Shown: positions 44,239 through 53,953 of the stretch, piece after piece
Layout of the letters: every line of letters starts with the position of its first letter
How positions within the stretch are numbered: position 1 is the stretch's first letter
Source of the DNA: Byssochlamys sp. IMV 00236
Taxonomy: Eukaryota > Ascomycota > Eurotiomycetes > Eurotiales > Thermoascaceae
Reading direction: 5' to 3'
Length of the DNA stretch: 64,000 bases
NCBI GenBank assembly: GCA_001931875.2
Contig: MSJH02000698.1
Span: forward strand, 186,001-250,000
Program-made: the position numbers and the translations under genes
Notes under the pieces: generated by a model
The model's input: only the letters and a program-made list of their open reading frames with translations
Database searches by the model: none
Told to the model about the DNA's origin: nothing

Positions 44239-45492
44239 ATGCTTCTTGCTGAACCACCGCGCGTTACTCTCAAAGGCACGTCTCGAGAGGTTAGTACTCA
44301 AAACGAGATCATTTACAGATCTATTCTGACGAAACGAACCCCCAGATCGGCCTTCATCATGGCCGCGCTCTCTCCTCACAAATCAAATCCCAAATCGCCA
44401 TCTACGCTGAGATGTTCGCATACACATCCAAACTGTCATGGCCATCTGTCCTCTCCCTTGCAGAGGAATTCCGTGTTTCGATCCAGAAACTCACTCCTGA
44501 TATCTACACGGAGATGGAGGGGATTGCAGAAGGCGCAGGCGTCAACGTCCTGGACATCGTGGCTCTGAATTGCCGGAGCGAGATTGCACTAGGAAAGTTC
44601 TCGGATGGATGTACGAGTATTTCGTGGAAGAAGAGTGATAATGAAAGGATCTTAGCGCAGAACTGGGACTGGACAGCTCAAGTGAAGAGGAATTTGGCCA
44701 TGATGGCGATCGAGCAGATGGGGAAGCCGACGATTTATATGGTTACGGAGGTAAAGTGCCAAAGTTCTGTTTGAGTTGGGATCTAGACATGGATGAAGCT
44801 GTGGGATGAGTGTGGTATTGGAGCTAAAACTGACGTTGTTCTTCTGAGCGATACAGGCAGGCATAGTGGGAAAAATTGGGTTCAACACTGCTGGTGTAGG
44901 TACCTGTCTCAATGCCATTCGCGCCCGTCCTACAGATAGCTCGAAACTACCGGTCCATGTTGCCCTCCGTCTCTGCTTAGAGAGCTCTTCAGTCGATGAG
45001 GCCGTCAAAACTCTCGAATCTCTCGGCTCAGTGGCCTCTAGCCAACACATCCTTATCGCGGATAGCAAGACCTCTCTGGGGATGGAAGTATCGCCCCTCG
45101 GAAACGTCTACTTGAGAGAAAACGAGGCGGGAATAATAACACACACGAATCACTTCATTGAGAACCAATATGTCGACGAGGCTCCTTGGTTGAGAGGGTC
45201 GCCTATCCGACTTGAACGGGTTCGACAGCTTTCCAATGAGCTGGTGAAAGAAGGCGTTAAGGGAGACAAGATCGTCCCGGGCTTGCTCAGAGAGAAGGTC
45301 TTTTCAGATGGGTACAATGTGCCCCAGGCTATCTGCTGCCAAGAAGACCCCGGTAGCCATCAGTCCGTACGAAGCAGTACGTTGTTTAACATCATAATGA
45401 ATCTGAGCCCAGAGAATTCCTCTGCGGAAATCGTATGGGGTCAGCCGGGCTCAGGGAAGGAGGGCCCTGTCTTGAAAATGCCGTGGGCATGA
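44239..45492 (+). CDS. Acyl-CoA:6-APA acyltransferase-like protein (AatB/IAL type, peptidase C45)
   Basis: Three exons: 44239-44289, 44346-44750 and 44857-45492, giving 363 residues, close to the 357 of penicillin acyltransferase. Joining exon 1 and 2 gives LKGTSREIGLHHG, matching the family's N-terminal GTPxEIGxxHG. The autoproteolytic site is kept: KFSDGCTSI, with cleavage expected between Gly105 and Cys106 and Cys106 becoming the N-terminal nucleophile. Further conserved blocks are AQNWDW, TEAGIVGKIGFNTAGVG, HTNHF and RSSTLFNIIMN. The C-terminus KMPWA has no peroxisomal PTS1 signal, unlike AatA (ARL). This fits the cytosolic paralogues AatB/IAL. No pcbAB or pcbC gene is near, so a role in penicillin formation is not indicated. 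Substrate unknown. Confidence 0.85.
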
Positions 45493-46921
45493 ATCTGAGC
45501 GTGCCTATCTTCAATGGTCTTCTTGGTGTAGGTATGAGCTGAGATAGGGTGATGTGCTTTGGGGGTGAAAAACTCCTTCTCTACCTAGGTAGATAGGAAA
45601 ATCTGAAGCTGTTAGCACCGCCTGGCACTAATCCTAAATCCAATATCTGGGATTCCGATCTATAAATCCCGTTAGATTCGTCCAAGACCTATCAGTTCCC
45701 TTCAATTTTTAAACGGAGATTCTGAAACTCGATTCCTAGTAGAAGCCGCAAATCCATGCCGAACAAGTCAAAGATCTATAAGGATTCGGATAGCATAAAA
45801 AGCCAAAAGGATTATAACGTATATCCAAGCATTCTGTTGCTCTGCCAGCCATTTTTCAAGCTTTCCCACAATAACCGCAGTCTCGTTCACAACGTCCACC
45901 TCTAGAGTTGCAGCGACTTCTCGTTTTTCGTATGGAGAAGTCAATGTTTTAACGATGAGACCAAACGCCCATGGACCTGTACTGAGAGGTCCATACAGCC
46001 AGCCATATAACATCCGAAAAGTTCTATAATGTCGAAGCGAGGACATCGCCGTTCGGAAAGTTTCATGTAGTAGTAGGTTAGGAGTGAAGGAGTTTTCAAC
46101 TATAGCATAGAGTGGAAGTGATAGGGTAGATTAGACCAATTCATCAATCCTTCTCACTGTTAAAATAGAGGCGTCTCTATGTAACTATCTAGGAAATGCT
46201 TCCTCGCCGGTGTAGCTTACCCTTTCGTGACGGCGGCCATCGAGGCCTGTCAGGACAGCTCCAGGCAGTTATCGTAGCTGGGAATGTATCTCGCCTGCTC
46301 CGTTGTATTTTCTCGCCTGAGCGCTTCCTAGACAGTTAAGTTAGGAGACCCCTGATAGCTTTATTCCTTCCACGTCAAGACTGATCATAGGAAATATCAA
46401 AGAAGAACAAGAATAAAAAGAGCAATCGAACAGAAGAAAAGTCCTTTCGAACGATGTTATGCTTCAGCTCTGGAGTCGCCGGTCTCACTTTCTCCTTGTT
46501 GAAGTTGTAGAATATGGCCGATATGGCCGTGTCATCACTTTCTGCAGAATGAATTCCATAAAGGAATGTATGGTCGTTGCAACAAGCCTGGTGCCAATGG
46601 TGCGCCGTCGAATATCAGCCACAGTGGGAGATATTGAATGAATGATCGATTTATCTCTCTCAATATGCTTTTCTGGGGGTGTTGCGGGCTGGCCCCGCAC
46701 TTTTCTTGGATTCATCGCCCCAGGGAATCGTACCAACCAAGGAGGATAATAGTGGGCAGAATCGTGATTCAGCGAGCTGACTGCTCGTCATCAAAGAAGT
46801 CTCAACTTTTTAAGGCCCTTGTCGGCCAATAATAACGCCTAGTTTTTGATCCTAATCAACCGTCTTTGTTCATCTGCACAACTCGAATGGAGATGATTAC
46901 GCACCTTGGAAATTTTTGGAT
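45493..46921. other. Gene-poor region, 1.4 kb
   Basis: Apart from a doubtful small minus-strand ORF (45768-46046), nothing is supported here. ORFs at 46459-46736 overlap on both strands without coding character. Confidence 0.4.
45768..46046 (-). CDS. Possible small tail-anchored membrane protein
   Basis: An intronless ORF of 92 residues from an ATG. It has a hydrophobic, aromatic N-terminal third (RMLYGWLYGPLSTGPWAFGL), an amphipathic middle (VNETAVIVGKLEKWLAEQQ) and a C-terminal span of about 19 hydrophobic residues ending in RILIDL. The layout would fit a tail-anchored protein. No family is recognised and no transcript evidence is visible, so the call is tentative. Confidence 0.3.
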   Translation of the reverse strand: MSSLRHYRTFRMLYGWLYGPLSTGPWAFGLIVKTLTSPYEKREVAATLEVDVVNETAVIVGKLEKWLAEQQNAWIYVIILLAFYAIRILIDL

Positions 46922-47401
46922 TCATTCTAAGCTCCCGGCGCTCTTGATAATCGTTCGCCTCCCTTCAAGTTTGTTTCTCATAGCCTCTGATTTTGCCTCC
47001 ATATCGATGGCATTAACGCTTCCGACAAGTTGGATGAAGCCCTCATTGTCCAGGGCGAACAATGATTCCTTGACCCAAACACGGCAACTCATTTCCTCTT
47101 TATACCTGGAGGAATATCCCATAGGGATCTCCTGAAGCCTGCTGCGCAGAGCATCGTGCAGTTCAGTCTCGATCATGCCCACCTTCACTGCCGCCAAGAA
47201 CCTCCAGTCTATCAGATTGATGTCTTGTCTGACTTCATAGGCCCAGCTGTTCTTGTTCACCGTGTTGACGGCGTGGAAGAGGTCGCCGGTGCACGGCTTG
47301 GTCGCCAGATATAGTCCCCAGTGGAAGCGATACGTATCTCCCAGGTCACGCACCAGGATGTAGAGGCCATCGACATCGAACTCCAGCGGCTCGATGGTCA
47401 T
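46922..47401 (-). CDS. Small protein with HWG and Cys motifs (possible permuted papain-like fold)
   Basis: An intronless ORF of 159 residues. Near the N-terminus is YRFHWGLYLATKPCTGDLFH and, 60 residues later, SCRVWVKESLFALDNEGFI. A His in an H-W-G-x-Y strand followed by a Cys at the start of a helix is the order seen in circularly permuted NlpC/P60 and LRAT-type enzymes. This is a pattern comparison, not a recognised family hit. If correct, the protein could be a small cysteine hydrolase or acyltransferase. No signal peptide is seen. It sits alone between two gene-poor stretches. Confidence 0.6.
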   Translation of the reverse strand: MTIEPLEFDVDGLYILVRDLGDTYRFHWGLYLATKPCTGDLFHAVNTVNKNSWAYEVRQDINLIDWRFLAAVKVGMIETELHDALRSRLQEIPMGYSSRYKEEMSCRVWVKESLFALDNEGFIQLVGSVNAIDMEAKSEAMRNKLEGRRTIIKSAGSLE

Positions 47402-48284
47402 ACTGGGAGATCGGGGCGATGGATATCAGATCTCAGGCATGCATCCAGCGTCGTGTTGGGGTTCGACCAGCTGTGTGCGCCTGACAGCGATATCGGTGCC
47501 GGTGGTTACAGTGACCGGTGCCTGAACTAAGGTAACGGCCTCGAACGAGTTCACTGCCCCCAGTTCTGGATAATGTTCAGCTGCACTCTAGGGAATTAAT
47601 TATGCAGATGGCCGTGGCGGTTAGTTATGCGTTTATCACTTGGCTTAGCGAAGAGCCTAAGTAAAAGTTAGTATAGAACCGATTCAGGGTCTGGAACTGA
47701 TCTGCGGCTCTCCGGGTCGGCGCGACAGGTCGACGCTTAAGAAATGTCGGTGTTAAGCGCCGGGTCTTTTCGCATCTTTAGTCTCATTGTGTGCGCTCCG
47801 ATGAAGAGACCGAGGCTGCCACTATCTGGCGTAGTCTGCGGACTCCCCTCCAACGTTTGCACGCCCAGCTTTCCACGGCCGGAAGTCTGGGATGCAGAAC
47901 AGAGATGGTTTGATGCAGCTGTGGCAGACATCCAGACACCACCCAGAAGCTGGGAAGGCCTGGATATGTTTCTGATATAGATGGAACCCCGCATTAGGAC
48001 TCTAGAGATGGTTCTGGAGTGCCGCGTGAGATGGACGAGACGAGACTTCTACCCCGCTGCCAAATGCGCCGGAGACGATTGGATGAGCGGGTGATTTGCA
48101 ATCCAACTCCTCCGGCTCGCCATCAGAGCTGAGATCATCCGTACGATGTAGTTGAGAGCAAGCCTGTCTCGTCTCTCGTAATTGTCACTCTGGAATCTGT
48201 TAGTTTTGGATATTCCTCTCACTAGCTATCGCATTGTCCAAGTTGCGAGCTGGAGACGCCCTCTACCGGTGACATCATCTCATC
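47402..48284. other. Intergenic region between divergent genes
   Basis: 880 bp that serves as the promoter for the small minus-strand gene and for the cytochrome b561 gene. Overlapping ORFs at 47737-47994 on both strands have no recognisable content. Confidence 0.4.
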
Positions 48285-49236
48285 ATGGCCTCCGCAACAG
48301 GCATACCAGAACAACATCCCACAACAGTCGAGGCTCGAGAGGACGAGCCTTTGCTGGGAACTCCAGGAGCTGTCACTCAGAAGGAAGGGGTCGGAATCCA
48401 TCACAATCTCATTACAGGTGCGTCTGCAGTGTCCAAACCCACGAGCATAGTGGATGATGCTCCTAGAATAGTTAGATCCTGGGGACTGTTACTGACCCCG
48501 GACTAGGAACAGCAACAGTTGCGCAGGCTGGCATATGGATTGTGAGTCTTTATCAATGCAGAAATTTTTCAGCCATAGATGTTCTGTTACTGACAGCTCA
48601 ATCAATGCTTAGTTGGTTGCCCTCGTCTGGTCGGGCATCTTCTCGCACCCGTTGATCTTCTTCTCTGCCCATCCGGTACGTCGATCTCCGTATCATTCGT
48701 TATCGTTTATTTCACCTCAGTTGATACTGACTCTGTCGAAGCTCCTTAACTCCTCCGCAATCCTCCTCCAGGTGCAAGCAATCCTTACCTTGCAACCAAC
48801 AGCAACCCCCAAACAGAAGACGATCGGAACTCGGGTACATTTTAGCCTGCTGGCGATCAGCAATCTCTCCTTCATCGCAGCTCTCACCATAATTGAGATC
48901 AACAAGGGTGATCACCCGCGATTCACGTCGGTGCATGCCATCCTGGGCCTGGTGACATACATCCTCATTGCGCTACAAGCATCCGTCGGCATCATCCAGT
49001 ATTTCTTCCCGTCTCAGATCCTCGGCAGCGTTGAACGGGGAAAGAAGATCTACAAATACCATCGCCTTTTCGGATATTTTCTGCTAGTTCTGGAGCTTGC
49101 GACGGTCGCAGCGGCGACGCAGACTACTTATAATCAGGCCGTCTTGGGCATCCAGCTCTGGGCCATCCTGGTTGCTTCTGTGCTGGTGATTCTGGGCGTT
49201 GGAGCACGTATCAAGAAGCACAAGCTGGGATTCTAA
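48285..49236 (+). CDS. Cytochrome b561-domain membrane protein
   Basis: Four exons: 48285-48417, 48507-48541, 48613-48675 and 48742-49236, giving 241 residues. The third intron (66 nt) is a multiple of three without a stop, so an unspliced frame is also open; splicing is preferred because it yields FFSAHPLLNSSAILLQ. Six membrane spans are predicted from about residue 45. Four His residues at the expected places may bind two haems: His76 (SAHP), His110 (RVHF), His142 (SVHA) and His184 (KYHR). Proteins of this type carry electrons across membranes, often from ascorbate or another cytosolic donor, and are linked to ferric reduction. The N-terminal 40 residues are hydrophilic with a DEPLLG motif. 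The physiological donor is unknown. Confidence 0.85.
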
Positions 49237-49729
49237 TTTTCGCGCGGTTCAACGCTGAGATTGTGCTGGGCATGAGTATAAAAACACCTTAATATGAATA
49301 CCTCCCAATCGACAACGGAATTAATGAGAAATGAATTTGTGGTATTTCGGTTTGGTGGATATGATATTGTTTGCACCTTCAATGCGCAATACGCAAGAAG
49401 CTTGTTTATTTGGCATACTCTTCTCTCGCAAAACTATGTTACATCTCGCTATAGTAATCTGTTAGCAAAATATGATCCATATTCAATCAAGGAGGCAATC
49501 CATGAAGTGTCAGAAGGCGAATATAATAATAATTCGAATGCTATTCTACAGCTATACTGGTGTGAGTCCGGGTAAATAAATGCTTTCCTTCATAGTTCGG
49601 TTGGGAGCTCCACCAGCATTGAAGTCGGAGGTTAAGCTTCAACTCCGACGAACTTTCTCCCGTACGACTCCCGGATTTCCTGTTCACCTCCTCCATACGA
49701 CTCAGCATCGTCAATCAGACAGATCTCCA
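49237..49729. other. Intergenic region before the mitochondrial seryl-tRNA synthetase gene
   Basis: 493 bp with the b561 3' region and the SerRS promoter. An open frame continues upstream of the chosen SerRS start to 49580; another ORF at 49294-49575 has no recognisable content. Confidence 0.4.
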
Positions 49730-51289
49730 ATGGCTGCCTCCCGGGCTCCATATATCTGTCTCCAGTGCCAATCACGCCATGGCCTGAGCCGTTCTCTACG
49801 GCGCAATTTCACCTCCTCGTCGCGGCGGAGCGATGTGCCTCGACCGCCAACAGCACCGAAGCCAGTCCCAGACGTTAAGCACATTCGCCAGAACGCAGAA
49901 CTGTATGCGAAGAATTGCATTGAACGCAACTACGCGTCCCATGCAGAATACCCGTCGCGGATTCAACGGCTCTCCGATGAAACACGACGACTCGATCACG
50001 ATCTCCAAGCGCCCAGATCCCGAATCAAGCAGTTGGAAAAGTCAATAGCGAAACTTGCCCGCACCATTGCGCAGGATGGAGAGAATAAAGATCCCAGTGC
50101 GAGCAAGGAGCTAGCAGCGCTTCGTCAAGAAGCGCAGAAGCTGAAGGAGGAATCCCAGACCATGACGACGCAGAAGGAGGACTATGTGGATGAGATTCAA
50201 CGGCTGGCGCTATCTCTACCGAATCTGTCATCCAGCGAAACACCTGTCGGGGATGACCCGAAGCTGGTTTCTTATATTAACTATGACCCAGCATCTCCTC
50301 CGTCGTGGGTGAACAAACGCGAATCGTCCCGTTCTCACGTCGATATCGGATCCGACCTTGGTCTTATTGATTTCACCAGCTCTGCGACGTCGACGGGCTG
50401 GGGCTGGTACTTCCTCACGAACGAAGGCGCTCTGCTCGAACATGCATTGGTACAATACGCCCTGAGTGTCGCTCGCCGTCGTGGCTGGCGAGTTGTGTCC
50501 CCGCCATCCATCGTTTACTCCTACATCGCCGAAGCATGCGGATTCCAACCTCGCGACCAGAACAATGAGCAGCAGATCTGGGCCATTGAACAGAGTGAGA
50601 AGGACAAAAGCAAGCCGCAGCGTTCGCTCACTGCTACGGCAGAGATTCCTCTCGCGGCGATGTACGCAGGGCGTGACATTGACGCATCGGAATTGCCCAT
50701 CAAGCTGGTAGGCGCGAGTCGATGCTATCGCGCTGAGGCTGGAGCCCGCGGTGTCGACACCAAGGGACTCTATCGCGTCCATGAGTTCACAAAAGTAGAA
50801 CTCTTCGGTTGGGCGGACAACATCCCCGAGACTACAACTGCATCGTCCCCCACTGCTTCCTCTGAGACCCTCTTCTCCGAACTCCTCGACATCCAGACCG
50901 AGATCCTCACATCTCTGGGCCTACCCTGCCGCATTCTTGAGATGCCCAGCACCGACCTAGGCGCCAGCGCCAACCGCAAGCGCGATATTGAAGCACTCTT
51001 CCCATCTCGATTCCGGAACTCCGATCTCGAAACTGCCTGGGGAGAAGTGACATCTGCCTCTATCTGCACGGACTACCAGAGTCGACGACTGGGAACAAGA
51101 GCCCGGGGAGGCGCGATCAAGGAGGCGCGATTCCCGCACACGGTCAATGGAACTGCAATGGCGGTGCCGCGTGTGATTGCAGCTATTCTGGAGAATGGAT
51201 GGGATGCGGAGAACGGAGTTGTCGTCATTCCAGAGGTTCTGAGGACATTCATGGGCGGAATTGAAGTTATTGGAGGAACTAAGGCGTGA
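49730..51289 (+). CDS. dia4: Mitochondrial seryl-tRNA synthetase
   Basis: An intronless ORF; the ATG at 49730 gives 519 residues. An upstream ATG at 49580 would add 50 residues but MAASRAPYICLQCQSRHGLSRSLRR at the later start already makes a good presequence with RNFTSSSRR. The N-terminal coiled-coil arm lies at about 45-165. Class II motifs follow: motif 1 region near LVQYALSVARRRGW, motif 2 CYRAEAGARGVDTKGLYRVHEFTKVE, and motif 3 HTVNGTAMAVPRVIAAILE. The enzyme charges mitochondrial tRNA(Ser), and in yeast the counterpart is DIA4. A 13-residue insertion rich in Thr and Ser (TTTASSPTASSET) lies after motif 2. Confidence 0.93.
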   Translation: MAASRAPYICLQCQSRHGLSRSLRRNFTSSSRRSDVPRPPTAPKPVPDVKHIRQNAELYAKNCIERNYASHAEYPSRIQRLSDETRRLDHDLQAPRSRIKQLEKSIAKLARTIAQDGENKDPSASKELAALRQEAQKLKEESQTMTTQKEDYVDEIQRLALSLPNLSSSETPVGDDPKLVSYINYDPASPPSWVNKRESSRSHVDIGSDLGLIDFTSSATSTGWGWYFLTNEGALLEHALVQYALSVARRRGWRVVSPPSIVYSYIAEACGFQPRDQNNEQQIWAIEQSEKDKSKPQRSLTATAEIPLAAMYAGRDIDASELPIKLVGASRCYRAEAGARGVDTKGLYRVHEFTKVELFGWADNIPETTTASSPTASSETLFSELLDIQTEILTSLGLPCRILEMPSTDLGASANRKRDIEALFPSRFRNSDLETAWGEVTSASICTDYQSRRLGTRARGGAIKEARFPHTVNGTAMAVPRVIAAILENGWDAENGVVVIPEVLRTFMGGIEVIGGTKA

Positions 51290-52220
51290 GAGGAATTATT
51301 CTTCTCGGTCTCTAGCCTTATGTACATACAAAGGAGAGCAAAAAGGAGATAATGAGTAGTGTTCTGTACCATAGCTAGATGATGTACAATATAAAAATTC
51401 AACTCAGCAATTGAAGTTACGCAAGTACAGGATCTGCCCTCTCACGGAGGCACTCCCAGCTCGGTCCATAAAATGGACAGTACCTGAGCTATATTCCTAA
51501 TTTTGGTGCTTTCCTATCGCAGAAACATCTTCAACTATAACATATCCTTCAAAAAAGTCAAATAAAAAATTGAGCGAAAAAAATACCCAGGAAACTCCCG
51601 TGAACAGAATGTTAGGGGCCGAATTCGGAGTGTTTATAGTTAAAATTATTTGAATATCCAACACATACTCTCACAGTTACCATTGTATATGTATAAGAAT
51701 AGTAAATCGCATTGATGACTCTTTCAAAGAGTATCATATCCAGGAAGATAAGATAAAGACATTAAGGGAGTAAGGGAATGGGAAGACAGGACAAAACAAC
51801 CTGCCGGGGCTCCGTTACGTACAGGTATATAGGTTTCCCCCTCCTTTTGCCTTGGGAGCGACATTTCCAAATAGAGAAAAATAGACATTCAACCCTGAAA
51901 CAGAAAAAAGAAAAGGGCAACATATGCGATGAAATGAGACGGGATATCATAGCTTCGTGGACTCGTGATAATAAAAGCATTGCAGAGTATATAAATGCGC
52001 AGTGACGGGGGCGTGACGTTAAGCAATAAATCAAGTAGAGGGGAGAAAGCAGAAAGGAAGATATTCCCCTTGAACTCTGCGTGCATGTTCAGGTTAGAGG
52101 CTTGGAAGGAAGAAGCCTGTTGGCTCCTAGATGATTGTATACCAAAATTGGGTTAGGTGGGTGGTCCCCGCCCATCAGGTCATAAAAAGGTTATAAATTC
52201 ATATTGTCGGCCGTGTTCAG
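51290..52220. other. Intergenic region between convergent genes
   Basis: 930 bp of mostly AT-rich 3' DNA. ORFs at 51762-52086 overlap on both strands and are not coding. Confidence 0.4.
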
Positions 52221-53953
52221 TCAGTCCCATGGAAGGTCTTGGTCGTCAACTTTCGTGCAGGTCAAGTAGGGCAGTCCTCCCAACCCGCCATCACCGACAC
52301 CGCTGCCTCCTGAACTTCCTCCGCCATCGTTGCCTCGGAGATCCAGCTCCAGGAAATTGCGCATGAGCGGCTTGACGATTTCTCTTGCCAGGCGTTTGAT
52401 CTCCTCCATCTTGCGCTCAAAACGTTTGAGGTTGTCACGAGAATAGAATGAATCTGACGAAGAGGAGCCTGGGTGAAGCTTCAGGAATCGCTTGAGTTCG
52501 TCACGAGGGAGGTAAGCTTGGCTTGAAGATGAGCCTAAGAGACGGTAGACCCGGCCAGGGTTGAAAGGTGGCTGCGTCGGTGCGGATCTCGGTGCTGCAG
52601 CAGTGGTGTTTTGATTCGTACTATTGGCATTCCCTGCATTGGCATTTTGCGCAGAGTTCTTGAGGATGGGCGCTGGTGGCGGCGTCGTGTTTTCAACTAA
52701 CCATTGTCGAAACAAGGATACCGCAAGCCAGTCAAGGTAAGCATTAGCCGGGCTGACGCGCTCGCCTCGAGAGGTGGTCAAACTGAGGCGAAAGAGCTTC
52801 GACTCTACCCGCGCCTTCAGTTCCTCCAAGTCATCCACCTTATCTTCAATCAGGTCGAGCACTGAGTCCGGAATCGGGGAATAGGGCGCCTCTCGGAGGT
52901 GAGGGAGGGCTGCTGGCCACTGGCCCACGACGTGGATAAGAGCTTCGGAGAATATGATGCGACTTCGCGCCAGATATCCGAGCTTCAGATAACTAGGTGG
53001 ATATTTGGCGATCTGCTTAAATAGTCGCGATCCGAAGCGCAGAAGATGATGATCCACCCTAGATCCAGTAACTGGAAGAGCATCGTACATGTCAGCTAAG
53101 CCCAATAGGGCCTTGCATTCTGCATATGCAGAAGCTATATTCATACTGTTCAACACGGGGGGATAATTGTAGAATATTCTGAAGAGATTATCGTAGTCTC
53201 TAATGAGGGGATCGACCGGAGCTTCTTCGACAGCAGTGTTGGGAAGGCGTAAAGTGGACTGCATGCCTGCCAGGTTGGCCATGGACCGAAAGAAACCTGC
53301 CTGCGGTGCTGATGGTTTGGTCGTTGAGGGAGGAGGAGGAGCGAAGTCACCTCCGAAGACTGTCGTAGAGCTTGGGGCCTGTATCGAGAAATGACGAGTC
53401 AGTCACATCTAGAGACTGTATCGGCAAATTCTTAACATACCTTCTGGACCAAGATCGGTTCTTCATCTTCCTCTCTATTTTCCCAGTCTAGCTCATATCT
53501 CCATCTCTTCTTTCCCGCTACCCCAGACCCAGTTGCAGACCCTTGATTTGCATGCAATGGTGCTGCACTTTGTGGATCATCTTCGTCTATACAGGGCAGT
53601 TGCTGTTCTGTTCGCGATGACGTCTGGGTCGCCGACTGCGCCTGTGAGCGCGACCATTCCTCGCTGGTGCTGGCTTCGAAAAAGCCTGAACACTGAGCCA
53701 GTATCAAACGATGCAACAGATATCTCCTTTCCTGTCCACCGGCGCTGATGATGATTTCCACATCCCCCGTATGAGTGAAAATAGGAAATTCGTTCTGGGG
53801 CTGGTACGAGGATCCTCCGTGATGAGAACGGCCATAGCGATGGCGTCTAGTATGAGTATGACGGGACGACAGCGCCTGCGGAGGCATCGGGGTAGAGCGA
53901 CCCAGAACCTGGGGATGGGAGACCATGGGTGAGATGGTGGCTTCGGTTGTCAT
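52221..53953 (-). CDS. BTB/POZ-like domain protein
   Basis: Two exons, 53953-53441 and 53378-52221, with a 62-nt intron (GTATGTT..ATACAG), give 556 residues. The first 55 residues are rich in His, Arg, Ser and Pro. A BTB-type start lies at about 59-100: FTHTGDVEIIISAGG, RRYLLHRLILAQCSGFFEAS, with the D-[VI]-x-[IL] strand and H-x-x-[IL]-L-x-x-x-S-x-[FY]-F pattern. An Asp/Glu- and Gln-rich insertion follows, and a long helical region (190-420) contains DNLFRIFYNYPPVLNSMN and YLARSRIIFSEALIHVVGQWP. The C-terminus has Asn/Thr and Gly/Ser low-complexity parts and ends DQDLPWD. Proteins with a single BTB domain often act as adaptors or substrate receptors for Cul3 ligases; the partner is unknown. 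The true start is the ATG at 53953; an in-frame stop precedes it. Confidence 0.8.

Noticed and set aside
44239..45492. A penicillin biosynthesis cluster around the acyltransferase-like gene
   Set aside because: Neighbours are unrelated small ORFs and housekeeping genes; no NRPS or isopenicillin N synthase gene is in the window.
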